Positions 7,202-15,433 of a stretch of 16,411 nucleotides of DNA are shown here, one piece after another. The stretch covers positions 1-16,411 of the forward strand of contig DPRC01000105.1 in the NCBI GenBank assembly GCA_003537695.1, read 5' to 3'. The DNA is from Polaribacter sp. Its GTDB lineage: Bacteria; Bacteroidota; Bacteroidia; Flavobacteriales; Flavobacteriaceae. A program made the position numbers and the translations under genes. A model generated the notes under the pieces. That model had not been told where the DNA came from, made no database searches, and saw only the letters and a list, made by a program, of their open reading frames with translations. Numbering within the stretch: position 1 is the first letter of the stretch; every line of letters starts with the position of its first letter.

Positions 7202-7819
7202 CTATCCGCATAAGATAAAAGTAGCGATGCAAAGGAACACCACAATTTGAGTCCATTTTAAATAATGCCCAATATTTTTATGCTTTTTTATCCTTTCAGA
7301 AATAGCGCCTGCAAGAATTGCGATTGCTGAAAATATCACCAATGAAACCAACATAAAAATACCTCCTAAAATGTAAAACTGAATTACTGTATTTACGCTC
7401 GCACTAAATAAAAATCCAGGAAATAAAGCCAAGAAAAATATAGAAACTTTGGGGTTTAACACATTCATAATAAAACCCTCTTTGAATAATTGTCTCGTCG
7501 TTTTTCGTAGTGTATTTTCTTCAGAAAAAGCAATTGTAGCGTCTGATTTATATCCTTTGTACGCCAAATATATTAAGTATAGAGCGCCAAAGATTTTAAT
7601 CCCCATAAATAGGTTTTCAGATTCCTTTATAATTGCAGAAACACCAAAAGCCAACAATGTGGTATGTACCAAACAACCCGAAATTAGACCAAAAACCGTT
7701 GCCAATCCAAATTTCTTTCCAAACACAATACTTTGTGTTAACACAAAAATATTATCGGGACCTGGAGATAGCGCCAAAATTGAAGTTGCAAATGCAAAAG
7801 ATAAAAGAGTTTCAAGCAT
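7202..7819 (-). CDS. LysE/RhtB-family amino-acid exporter
   Basis: This is a 205-residue inner-membrane protein of the LysE/RhtB family, whose members export amino acids or related small molecules. It has about six hydrophobic segments. The family mark near the N-terminus is present: SPGPDN (18-23) after the first helix start, followed by the Gly-rich second segment FGLISGCLVHTTLLAFGV. A second conserved phrase, NVLNPKVSIFFLALFPGF, lies in the middle. The substrate cannot be told from sequence, since homoserine, threonine, leucine and lysine exporters look alike. It starts at ATG, is convergent with deaD, and appears monocistronic. I saw no promoter of the standard form upstream. Confidence 0.9.
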   Translation of the reverse strand: MLETLLSFAFATSILALSPGPDNIFVLTQSIVFGKKFGLATVFGLISGCLVHTTLLAFGVSAIIKESENLFMGIKIFGALYLIYLAYKGYKSDATIAFSEENTLRKTTRQLFKEGFIMNVLNPKVSIFFLALFPGFLFSASVNTVIQFYILGGIFMLVSLVIFSAIAILAGAISERIKKHKNIGHYLKWTQIVVFLCIATFILCG

Positions 7820-8219
7820 CTGCTAAAATAAGATTTGTTTAAAAAAATATATGTTTAATTAGCTTTTATTATCCTTAAAATTTTAATGTTTATCGCTTTT
7901 TCAAACGAATCAGACCTCTATAAATCCATATTTGACTCTTTTGAATACACAAGAATACAAAAAACTATTTTGTTTGATAAAAACAAAGAAAACTGAAACA
8001 AAATAATAAAAACCCACTTCAAATATCCTTATCTTTATGGTCTGTAGCGTAACAAATAAGAAAGCATGCTTCTAGGGTGCACTCTAAACGAATGATATCT
8101 AAAGGTTCGCCTCTAATTACATGCGTTATTTAAGATAAAACCTTTTATAAGAAGGAATGGTTTTCGAAATAGTTGCCCCCATTATCGTTAAGCTACAGCA
8201 CGAATTTAAATAAAAATAA
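7820..8219. other. 400-nt non-coding region between the divergent LysE-family gene and crtZ
   Basis: No convincing gene, tRNA or repeat element is seen here. It should hold the promoters of both divergent genes, but I find no full TTG-N19-TAnnTTTG match. The nearest -7-like strings (such as TATCTTTA at 8031-8038) lack a -33 partner. Two candidate sites stand out: a perfect 10-bp palindrome AAGCATGCTT at 8062-8071 and GTTTTCGAAAT at 8160-8170, which recurs before crtD. AAAACC (8137-8142) and GGTTTT (8159-8164) could also pair. Confidence 0.5.
8160..8170 (+). promoter_or_regulatory. Shared 11-mer GTTTTCGAAAT, copy upstream of crtZ
   Basis: This 11-mer contains the palindrome TTTCGAAA and lies 49 nt before the crtZ start. 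An identical 11-mer precedes crtD at 8775-8785. It may be an operator common to both carotenoid genes. No regulator gene is present in the window to support this. Confidence 0.3.
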
Positions 8220-8678
8220 ATGGCTTTTTTAATCATTTTTATTACTTTTTGGGGGATGGAGTTTATGGCATGGTTCACACACAAGTTTGTGATGCATGGT
8301 TTTTTATGGTCCTTACATGAAGACCACCATGCGCACAATAAAGACTCATTTTTTGAGAAAAATGACGCATTTTTCCTAATTTATGCAATTCCTTCTTGGC
8401 TGTGTATTATGTTAGGATCTATGTTCTCATTATGGACTGTAATGTATATTGGTTTTGGAATTCTAGCATATGGAATTGCTTACTTTTTAGTGCATGAAAT
8501 CTTTATACACCAAAGACTAAAATGGTTTAAAAAGAGTAACAACGCCTATTTAAGAGCAATTCGAAGAGCGCACAAAATACACCACAAACACTTAGGAAAA
8601 GAAAAAGGAGCTTGTTTTGGAATGTTAGTGGTTCCTGTAAAGTACTTAAAACAGGAATTCAAACAAATGAAAGCCTAA
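8220..8678 (+). CDS. crtZ: CrtZ-type beta-carotene 3-hydroxylase
   Basis: This is a 152-residue membrane di-iron hydroxylase of the fatty-acid hydroxylase superfamily. CrtZ adds a 3-hydroxyl group to beta-ionone rings, making zeaxanthin-type ends. The histidine clusters that bind iron are all visible: H21 and H26 (HKFVMH), H33-H36-H37 (HEDHH), H92 and H97 (HEIFIHQR) and H118-H121-H122 (HKIHH). Hydrophobic segments lie at about 1-20 and 50-90. Length is slightly below the usual 160-175 residues. The start at 8220 has no Shine-Dalgarno sequence, common in this phylum, and the N-terminus aligns with other flavobacterial CrtZ proteins. The neighbours crtD and cruF point to a ring-and-tail-modified carotenoid. 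Crt genes for phytoene and lycopene formation are not in the window. Confidence 0.93.
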   Translation: MAFLIIFITFWGMEFMAWFTHKFVMHGFLWSLHEDHHAHNKDSFFEKNDAFFLIYAIPSWLCIMLGSMFSLWTVMYIGFGILAYGIAYFLVHEIFIHQRLKWFKKSNNAYLRAIRRAHKIHHKHLGKEKGACFGMLVVPVKYLKQEFKQMKA

Positions 8679-8774
8679 TTTTTAATATAATTTATAAGTT
8701 AATTACGTTTATTCTTTACAATATCAATTCGAAACACCTGATGCAGATGATCCAAAAACTCTTAAAAGAAACTT

Positions 8775-8785
8775 GTTTTCGAAAT
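8775..8785 (+). promoter_or_regulatory. Shared 11-mer GTTTTCGAAAT, copy upstream of crtD
   Basis: It is identical to the copy upstream of crtZ and lies 41 nt before the crtD start, in the 148-nt gap after crtZ. A similar position relative to both start codons suggests a common regulatory site, but two copies are thin evidence. Confidence 0.3.
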
Positions 8786-8826
8786 TATATGCTAAGCGTA
8801 TCTAAATGTATAATACCACTTTCTTT

Positions 8827-10287
8827 ATGAAAAAGGCAATAGTAATAGGTGCTGGAATCGCTGGAATTGCATCGGCAATCCGATTAAGAAACAAAGGATT
8901 TGAAGTCCAGGTATTGGAGAAAAACACCTATCCTGGTGGAAAACTCACACAAATTCATGGAAGTGGATTTCGATTTGATGCGGGGCCCTCTCTTTTTACA
9001 ATGCCTAATTTAGTAACTGAACTTTTTGAGATTTCTGGTAAAAAAGCGAGTGATTATTTTAATTTTGAGCAACTAGACGTATTGTGTAATTACTTTTACG
9101 AAGATGGAACACGCATCTCTGCACATTCCGATATCAACCTCTTTGCGGACGAAATTGAACTTAAAACAAGCGATTCAGCAAAAAAGGTAAAACAACATCT
9201 TGCAAAAAGTAAATTTATATATCATGCTACAGAGGAACAGTTTTTAAGTAAATCTCTGCATAAAATAAGTTCTTTTCTTTCACTTTCTACACTTCGTTCT
9301 CTATTAAAGCTTCCCTTTTTGAATATTTTTAATTCGATGAATGCAGTAAACGAAAGTGCCTTTAAAGACTCTAAAACAATCCGACTATTCAATCGATATG
9401 CTACCTATAACGGCTCGAATCCTTACAAAGCTCCAGGAATATTAAATATTATTCCTCATCTTGAATTTGGCTTAGGCGCATATCTACCCAAGGGAGGAAT
9501 GCACGAGATTACAAATAGCCTAGTGCATTTGGCGAAAGAGATTGGAATTGAATTTCACTTTAATCAGGAGGTAAAAGCTATTACAACAGGAGATAAACTT
9601 GTATCAGGTGTTGTTACAGCTTCTAAAAAGTACGCTGCTGATGTTATTATTTGCAATGCAGATATTCATACAGTATACGAAAAGCTTATCCCCTCCGCAA
9701 AAAAACTAAAAGAAGTAGACAAGCAAGAGCGTTCGAGCTCTGCTTTAATTTTCTACTGGGGCATCGATAAAGAGTTCCCGGAACTAGATGTGCATAATAT
9801 CTTATTTACAGAAAACTATCAAAAAGAATTTGAACATATTTTTGACTCTAAAACAATCTATGAAGACCCTACTGTATACATAAACATTACAAGTAAGCGA
9901 ATTAAAGAAGATGCGCCGAAAGGAAAAGAAAACTGGTTTGTAATGATAAATGTTCCCTCTGTATATGGACAAGATTGGGATGAAATGATTGCGCAAGCTC
10001 GGAAAAATATTTTGGCTAAAATTTCTAAAAATTTAGGAATCTCCATCGAAAACCTCATCGTATTTGAAGAACAGCTAACACCGCAACTCATCCAAGATAA
10101 AACATCTTCTTTCAAGGGTTCTTTATACGGAACTTCAAGTAATAACAGATTTGCTGCCTTTTTCCGTCACAAAAACTTTTCTTCTCAATATAAAAATCTT
10201 TATTTTTGTGGAGGAAGTGTGCATCCAGGTGGAGGAATCCCTTTGGCTCTTAACTCCGCAAAAATTATTGAAAAATTAATTAAATGA
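8827..10287 (+). CDS. crtD: CrtD-type 1-hydroxycarotenoid 3,4-desaturase (CrtI family)
   Basis: This 486-residue FAD-dependent enzyme belongs to the CrtI/CrtD family. The N-terminal dinucleotide fold is clear: AIVIGAGIAGIASAIRL (4-20), then the acidic end of strand 2 (VLEKN) and PGGK. The C-terminal FAD motif NLYFCGGSVHPGGGIP lies near residues 456-471. CrtD inserts the 3',4' double bond into 1'-hydroxylated acyclic ends, the step before saproxanthin or myxol. I prefer CrtD over phytoene desaturase CrtI because of the phrases RFDAGPSLFTMP (49-60) and YNGSNPYKAPG, and because cruF overlaps its end. The ATG at 8827 puts the protein start right at the FAD fold; an in-frame ATG at 8806 would add seven unlikely residues. 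It could still be another carotenoid desaturase. Confidence 0.85.
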   Translation: MKKAIVIGAGIAGIASAIRLRNKGFEVQVLEKNTYPGGKLTQIHGSGFRFDAGPSLFTMPNLVTELFEISGKKASDYFNFEQLDVLCNYFYEDGTRISAHSDINLFADEIELKTSDSAKKVKQHLAKSKFIYHATEEQFLSKSLHKISSFLSLSTLRSLLKLPFLNIFNSMNAVNESAFKDSKTIRLFNRYATYNGSNPYKAPGILNIIPHLEFGLGAYLPKGGMHEITNSLVHLAKEIGIEFHFNQEVKAITTGDKLVSGVVTASKKYAADVIICNADIHTVYEKLIPSAKKLKEVDKQERSSSALIFYWGIDKEFPELDVHNILFTENYQKEFEHIFDSKTIYEDPTVYINITSKRIKEDAPKGKENWFVMINVPSVYGQDWDEMIAQARKNILAKISKNLGISIENLIVFEEQLTPQLIQDKTSSFKGSLYGTSSNNRFAAFFRHKNFSSQYKNLYFCGGSVHPGGGIPLALNSAKIIEKLIK

Positions 10288-10925
10288 TAAAAAAAATTTC
10301 CATAGAAAATCGATGGATTGGGCTTTTGCTTTTATTCCATTTTTTTGGATTGCTAGGAATGTCCTTCGCAGCGTATAAGAATCTATTTTTAACACTTACA
10401 CCGCTTAACTTGCTGCTTACTTTGCTTGTCTTTTTTAAATTAAACAAAGATTTCAGTACAAAATTTATTATGCTTTCACTTCTAATTTTTTTAATTGGAT
10501 TTTCAGTAGAAGCCATTGGAGTTGCAACAGGAGTTTTATTTGGAAACTATACCTACGGCGGTGTATTTGGCTATAAGCTTTTTGAAACACCCATATTAAT
10601 TGGTGTCAACTGGTTATTTTTAGCATTCAGCACCTATGGTGTTGTACAATATTTTACAAAAAAAGCATATTGGCTAGTGCTACTTCCTCCAGTATTAATG
10701 ACGGCTTTAGATTTTTTAATAGAACCCATAGCAATGAAACTTGGCTTTTGGAGTTGGGAAAATGATGTCATACCGCTACAAAATTATGCAATGTGGTTTG
10801 CAACTAGCGCTTTAATTCATAGCCTAATTTACTTTTTTAGACCACAAATAAACTCGAAAATAAGCTTTGTTATTATTAGTTTGCAACTGCTCTTTTTTGG
10901 GACACTTCACCTACTCGTTCAGTAG
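10284..10925 (+). CDS. cruF: CruF-type carotenoid 1,2-hydratase (DUF422 family)
   Basis: This is a 213-residue integral membrane protein with about seven hydrophobic segments. It carries the conserved core of the CruF/DUF422 family: EAIGVATGVLFGNYTYGG, then PILIGVNW and a final LDFLIEPIAMKLGFWSW. CruF adds water across the 1',2' bond of the acyclic end of carotenoids such as gamma-carotene or lycopene. The tertiary alcohol produced is the substrate of CrtD. Its ATG overlaps the TGA of crtD in an ATGA motif, so the two are almost certainly co-transcribed and translationally coupled. It is shorter than many actinobacterial and deinococcal members. No clear intrinsic terminator follows, only a weak AT-only hairpin near the convergent pyrD end. 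Confidence 0.88.
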   Translation: MIKKISIENRWIGLLLLFHFFGLLGMSFAAYKNLFLTLTPLNLLLTLLVFFKLNKDFSTKFIMLSLLIFLIGFSVEAIGVATGVLFGNYTYGGVFGYKLFETPILIGVNWLFLAFSTYGVVQYFTKKAYWLVLLPPVLMTALDFLIEPIAMKLGFWSWENDVIPLQNYAMWFATSALIHSLIYFFRPQINSKISFVIISLQLLFFGTLHLLVQ

Positions 10926-11027
10926 TGAAATCAGAATACGTTTATTATAATCGCAAGACATCAGGACGCTGCTTTTACTGAAATTACCCTATATTTCGAT
11001 TACCATATAGTGATACAATAAAAAGCT

Positions 11028-12059
11028 TTACTTTTTAAGTAGGGTTTTATTAATTTTTTTTATCAAGCCGGGACCTTCGTAAATAAAACCAGTATAAATT
11101 TGAACTAAATCTGCACCCGCGTTAATTTTCTCTAAAGCATCTTCAGCGGAATGGATTCCTCCGACTCCAATAATTGGAAATGACTTGTTTGATTTTTCTG
11201 ACAAATATTTAATCACCCTAGTGCTTTTATCCTTTATCGGTTGCCCACTTAATCCACCATTACCTATTTCTTCTAAACGTTCTTTAGATACTTTTAAATG
11301 GTCTCTAGAGATGGATGTATTGGATGCAATTATACCATCAATCTTGGTTTCTGCTACCAAATCTATAATTTCATCTAGTTGTACGGTATTCAAATCTGGT
11401 GCGATTTTTAATAAGATTGGCTTTTTTATTTTAAAGCGATGGTTCTCTTTCTGACATTCTGAAATTAATGCCACCAAATACGCTTTATCCGTTAGCTTCG
11501 CGTCACTGGCAACATTTGGGCAGCTCACATTCAAGACAAAGTAATCTACAAATGGATGTAATTCTCTGAAAACAGCTAAATAATCTAAAGTATATGCTTC
11601 TGGATTTGTATCTGTATTTTTACCAATATTCCCCCCAATAATTACTTTATGTTTATTCCTTTTTAAATTTTTGATAATTGCGGCTACTCCGTCATTATTG
11701 AAGCCCATTCGATTGATAATTCCGTGATCTTCTTTTAATCGAAAAAGTCTTTTCTTTGGGTTTCCAGTTTGTCCTTTTGGCGTTACTGTACCAATTTCTA
11801 TGAAACCAAAACCAAAATTAGCTAATTCATTGTATAGTACTGCATTTTTATCAAATCCCGCAGCCAAACCAACTGGGTTCCTAAAGTGTAAACCGAACAA
11901 ATTTCGTTCTAATTTTTTGTCGTTTATTTGATATAAACTTCTAAATATTCCCGCTACAAAAGGTAACTTACATAAAATCCTGATTAAAGAAAAGGTAAAA
12001 TAATGTACTTTTTCTGGATCAAATAAAAATAAAAACGGTCGAATTATTAATTTATACAC
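11028..12059 (-). CDS. pyrD: Dihydroorotate dehydrogenase, class 2 type with cysteine base
   Basis: This is a 343-residue FMN enzyme of pyrimidine synthesis that oxidises dihydroorotate to orotate. Class 2 enzymes pass electrons to quinone at the inner membrane through an N-terminal helical extension. That extension is present (residues 1-50) and matches E. coli PyrD from the first residue. FMN and substrate residues are visible: GLAAGFDKN (64-72), NRMGFNN (116-122), K218 in LLKIAPD, ASNTS (245-249), GGLSGQP (268-274) and GVGGI (298-302). At the catalytic base the sequence is NVSCPN (177-182), so C180 replaces the serine of class 2 and equals the cysteine of class 1. The start codon is GTG, since an in-frame stop lies shortly upstream with no ATG between. 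It is 73 nt downstream of pheT on the same strand. Confidence 0.95.
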   Translation of the reverse strand: MYKLIIRPFLFLFDPEKVHYFTFSLIRILCKLPFVAGIFRSLYQINDKKLERNLFGLHFRNPVGLAAGFDKNAVLYNELANFGFGFIEIGTVTPKGQTGNPKKRLFRLKEDHGIINRMGFNNDGVAAIIKNLKRNKHKVIIGGNIGKNTDTNPEAYTLDYLAVFRELHPFVDYFVLNVSCPNVASDAKLTDKAYLVALISECQKENHRFKIKKPILLKIAPDLNTVQLDEIIDLVAETKIDGIIASNTSISRDHLKVSKERLEEIGNGGLSGQPIKDKSTRVIKYLSEKSNKSFPIIGVGGIHSAEDALEKINAGADLVQIYTGFIYEGPGLIKKINKTLLKK

Positions 12060-12132
12060 GCAACTATGTTGTTTTTTTATTCATACAAGTATTTGATAAT
12101 TACAGGACTATGAATATATTATAAGCTTCATT

Positions 12133-14559
12133 TTATCTCAATACAGCTTGCAAATTCTTTTCAAATGTTTGCTGTAGTTTTTGCATTACTTTATCAATTT
12201 GTTTGTCCGTTAGTGTTTTGGTCTCATCCTGAATTAGAAAACTAACCGCATACGACTTTTTCCCTTCTGGCAATTTATCTCCTTCATAAACATCAAATAA
12301 ATCTACTTCCTTTAGTAAAATCTTTTCTGACTGAAATGCCAAATTATAAAGCTCTTTAAACTCTATTTTAGAATCTAACAACAATGCTAAATCACGCTTT
12401 ACCGCCGGAAATTTAGGCAAATCAACTACTTTTATATTCTTGTTTCCCGTCAGCTTTAAAATAGTTCCCCAGTTAAAGTCAGCGAATAAAACATTTTGCT
12501 TAATTCCAAATTCTTTCAAAAGACTTCCTTTTACAACTCCCAAGTCTACCAGCTTCATTTTGCCTAAACTCAACGTAATTCCTTCCGAGAAGATATCTTG
12601 TTTTGTTGGAGATGACTTTAACGCAGTCATTCCTAAACGCGTAAGCACATTGTTAACAATACCTTTTACATAGAAAAAATCAACTATTCTATCATCATTA
12701 CTCCAACTTTCACTGGTTCTACTACCTGTAAGAAATAATGTAAGATGCTTGTCCTCTTGGTACTTTTCATTAAACTTATGATACGTTTTCCCAAATTCAT
12801 AAAATTTTAAGGAATTATTTTTTCTATTGATATTATAGGAAACAGACTCTAATCCACTAAATAACATCGATTGACGTAGTACTTTTAAATCGTTACTAAG
12901 TGGGTTTAGCATTGCTACGTTTGCAGCTTCGTTTATGTTTTCTGACAATGCACTGTATGCCGGTTTTGTCAAAGAATTTGCCATTGTTTCATTAAACCCT
13001 AAAGAGGTCAGCTGATTAGCTATCGTACTCTCAACTTTGGTATCTTTATTGGAATCAAAAGAAATAGAGGTATTTAACTTGTGAGAAAACTCAATATTAT
13101 TATAACCATATACCCTTAAAATTTCCTCGATAATATCTGCTTCTCGCTGGACATCTGTTCTATAAGAAGGAATTGTTAAACCTAAGCCACCTTCTGTTTC
13201 ACTGTTAATTTTAATCTCCAAGGACGCTAAAATTTTCTTAATAGTTTCTTTTGGAATTTCTTGACCGATTAAACGATATGCGTTTTCGTAGGAAAAAAAC
13301 ACTTGATAGTCTTCAATTTTTTCTGGATAAAAATCAGAAATGTCAGACCCCATTTTTCCACCTGCATACTCCTCTATCAAGAGCGCTGCTCGTTTTAAAG
13401 CATATTTAGTTAAATTGATGTCTATTCCCCTCTCAAAACGAAAAGAAGCATCTGTATTTAACGCATGTCTCTTTGCTGTCTTTCTTACGGATACCGCATT
13501 GAAATAAGCACTTTCTAAGAAAATTGAAGTAGTTTGTTCCGTAACTCCAGATCCACTCCCTCCAAAGACACCTGCAATACAGAGCGGTGTAGAATCTGCG
13601 TCGCAGATCATAATATCTTCTGAAGACAAGACTCTTTCAACACCGTCTAACGTGGTGAACTTTGTTCCTTCCTTTAGTGTTTTAACCAGAACCTTATTTC
13701 CTTTTATTTTTTGAGCATCAAAAGCGTGCAGTGGTTGCCCTAATTCGTGTAAAACATAGTTTGTAATATCTACGATATTATTTTTTGGGGTCAGCCCGAT
13801 AGCTTTTATTTTATTTTGAATCCATTTAGGTGAAGCTTTAATCTTTACGTCTGTAATAGATATTCCGCAATACCTCAACGCTTGTTCTTTTTTATCCACC
13901 TCAACATCAAAACGAAGTGTTCTCTCGTCTACATGAAAATTACTTACTGAGGGAGAAATCAACTCTAAATTGATGTCCTGTTGCATTAAACCTGCACGCA
14001 AATCTCTGGCCACTCCAAAATGACTCATAGCATCGGATCTATTGGGGGTTAAACCAATTTCAAAAATTTCATCAACCTCGATATTGAAAACCGCTGCCAC
14101 TGGAATACCCGGCTTCAAAGCAGCATCCATAACCATTATTCCGTCATGGCCAGCACCTAAACCTAGCTCATCTTCAGCACAGATCATACCAAAACTTTCT
14201 TCGCCTCTAATCTTCCCTTTTTTTATTTTAAAACCTTCACCTTGTTTATCATACAGAGTGGTGCCAATTGTTGCTACAGGCACTTTCTGTCCAACTGCTA
14301 CATTTGGAGCCCCACAAACAATTTGAACAATTCCATCAGTCCCTAAGTCCACGGTTGTTACCTTTAATCGATCTGCATTGGGGTGTTGGATACAGGTTAA
14401 AACTTCACCAACAATGATCCCTTTTAAAGCTCCTTTGATCGATTCTTTTGTCTCAATACCCTCTACTTCTAGACCTAAATCAGTGAGTAATTCTCCTGTT
14501 TTTGTTGCCTCCCAGTCTATTTGTAAAAATTGTTTAAGCCAATTGTATGATATCTTCAT
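12133..14559 (-). CDS. pheT: Phenylalanyl-tRNA synthetase beta subunit
   Basis: This 808-residue protein is the full-length bacterial PheRS beta chain, which pairs with PheS as an alpha2-beta2 enzyme to charge tRNA-Phe. Domains in order are the N-terminal helical start (MKISYNWLKQFL), the EMAP-type tRNA-binding domain with HPNADRLKV (59-67), the B3/B4 editing domain (about 210-390), the B5 domain (about 405-475), the inactive catalytic-like core and the C-terminal FDX-ACB anticodon-binding domain (about 715-808, beginning near LPKFPAVKRDLALLL). No domain is missing. The alpha subunit gene is not in the window, and pheS and pheT are often apart in Bacteroidota. The gene starts at ATG and has a TAAATTTG -7 box 25 nt upstream. 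Confidence 0.98.
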   Translation of the reverse strand: MKISYNWLKQFLQIDWEATKTGELLTDLGLEVEGIETKESIKGALKGIIVGEVLTCIQHPNADRLKVTTVDLGTDGIVQIVCGAPNVAVGQKVPVATIGTTLYDKQGEGFKIKKGKIRGEESFGMICAEDELGLGAGHDGIMVMDAALKPGIPVAAVFNIEVDEIFEIGLTPNRSDAMSHFGVARDLRAGLMQQDINLELISPSVSNFHVDERTLRFDVEVDKKEQALRYCGISITDVKIKASPKWIQNKIKAIGLTPKNNIVDITNYVLHELGQPLHAFDAQKIKGNKVLVKTLKEGTKFTTLDGVERVLSSEDIMICDADSTPLCIAGVFGGSGSGVTEQTTSIFLESAYFNAVSVRKTAKRHALNTDASFRFERGIDINLTKYALKRAALLIEEYAGGKMGSDISDFYPEKIEDYQVFFSYENAYRLIGQEIPKETIKKILASLEIKINSETEGGLGLTIPSYRTDVQREADIIEEILRVYGYNNIEFSHKLNTSISFDSNKDTKVESTIANQLTSLGFNETMANSLTKPAYSALSENINEAANVAMLNPLSNDLKVLRQSMLFSGLESVSYNINRKNNSLKFYEFGKTYHKFNEKYQEDKHLTLFLTGSRTSESWSNDDRIVDFFYVKGIVNNVLTRLGMTALKSSPTKQDIFSEGITLSLGKMKLVDLGVVKGSLLKEFGIKQNVLFADFNWGTILKLTGNKNIKVVDLPKFPAVKRDLALLLDSKIEFKELYNLAFQSEKILLKEVDLFDVYEGDKLPEGKKSYAVSFLIQDETKTLTDKQIDKVMQKLQQTFEKNLQAVLR

Positions 14560-14874
14560 AATCTCTTTTATAGATTTTCAAGGCAAATTTAACCAATTTT
14601 TGCCGATTACATAAGTAAAAGCACTGTTAATGAACTGGTAATATTTAAATATTTGGTGAGAATTAAATTCTAAATTTACTTCGCTTAAAAAATAGTTGCT
14701 AAAGAATACTAAAATATAAATTAAATCAAAAGAAATGGAAGTAATATTTTCATAAGTAAACTGCACATCTCACAAAAATCATAGTATATCGCGCATCTAA
14801 AAAAAACAACTTCAAATTTAAGCATATTTCAATGCATAAATAGTGCTGGTTCTAGAAACAGAAATGTCGGAAAA
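14560..14874. other. 315-nt intergenic region upstream of pheT
   Basis: Apart from the promoter-like box near the pheT end I see nothing definite. A small minus-strand frame at 14578-14766 has no recognisable product and no family-like sequence. A T-rich run (minus strand, near 14798-14805) follows a very short palindrome and might end the PAP2 transcript, but it is not a convincing terminator. Confidence 0.4.
14584..14591 (-). promoter_or_regulatory. Possible -7 promoter element (TAAATTTG) for pheT
   Basis: TAAATTTG on the minus strand matches the Bacteroidota -7 consensus fully and lies 24 nt before the pheT ATG. At the expected -33 distance only ATG (spacing 18) is found instead of TTG, so this is a partial promoter match. 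Confidence 0.5.
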
Positions 14875-15432
14875 TTAAGTAAAAAGTCGTTTCTCTACTT
14901 TTTTAAATAGTAAAAAATAAAGATTTCCAAAGATAATTCCTACTGCAATACCTACTGCAATATCTATGGGAAAATGAACTCCTAAATACATCCTACTGTA
15001 TGAAAAAACGATGGGAAAAAGCAAAATGGCATAAATATATTTGTAGTACTCCCTAAATAAAAGAACTACAAAAACGGTAAAAAAGGTTGAAGTGGTTGCA
15101 TGACCCGACATAAAACTATAGCTCTGTGGATTTATTAAAGTTCGTAGAAAGTATTTTATTTCAGGATCATTATTCGGTCTTAATCGCTCAAATGAATTTT
15201 TAATTAAATTCGTAAACTGATCAGAAAATGCAACCAATAAAATCATAACAAGCAATGCAAATCCTCCTCGTTTCCATCCAAAAGTTTTAAACAACAAATA
15301 AATAATAAAGACAAATAAGGGGCTCCAACTCATCTGATTGGTAATTGTTAACCATAAAAAATCCCAAGACTCGCTTCCTAAATTATTAAGGTAGGTCAAT
15401 AACGCCTTATCTTTTTGAATAATATCTAACAA
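14875..15432 (-). CDS. PAP2-superfamily membrane lipid phosphatase
   Basis: This 185-residue membrane protein with about five hydrophobic segments belongs to the PAP2 family (PgpB/BcrC type), which removes phosphate from lipids such as undecaprenyl pyrophosphate or phosphatidylglycerol phosphate. The three catalytic motifs are present: KNSFERLRP (K78, R85, P86), SGH at 109-111 (the usual preceding proline is methionine) and SRMYLGVHFPID (146-157, with R147, H153 and D157). H111 and H153 are the expected nucleophile and acid. The start is TTG, one base after the stop of the upstream PPIase gene, with no ATG available before residue 34. Family N-termini of the form LDxIxxxDKxLxxxLNNLGS support it. 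The very tight spacing indicates co-transcription and coupled translation. Confidence 0.9.
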   Translation of the reverse strand: MLDIIQKDKALLTYLNNLGSESWDFLWLTITNQMSWSPLFVFIIYLLFKTFGWKRGGFALLVMILLVAFSDQFTNLIKNSFERLRPNNDPEIKYFLRTLINPQSYSFMSGHATTSTFFTVFVVLLFREYYKYIYAILLFPIVFSYSRMYLGVHFPIDIAVGIAVGIIFGNLYFLLFKKVEKRLFT

Positions 15433-15433
15433 A

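Noticed and set aside
7449..7826. 125-codon plus-strand frame opposite the LysE-family gene
   Set aside because: It is the antisense shadow of a clear transporter gene and has no recognisable product.
8126..8338. 70-codon minus-strand frame over the crtZ start
   Set aside because: It is antisense to the histidine-rich start of crtZ and has no family-like sequence.
8806..8826. Upstream ATG for crtD
   Set aside because: It would put seven extra residues before the FAD-binding strand, which normally begins within a few residues of the start.
11018..11037. AAAAAG/CTTTTT hairpin at the cruF-pyrD junction as a terminator
   Set aside because: The stem is six nearly all A-T pairs, overlaps the pyrD stop and has no proper GC core.
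14578..14766. 62-codon minus-strand frame upstream of pheT
   Set aside because: It has AT-rich random-looking composition, overlaps the probable pheT promoter and shows no family-like motif.
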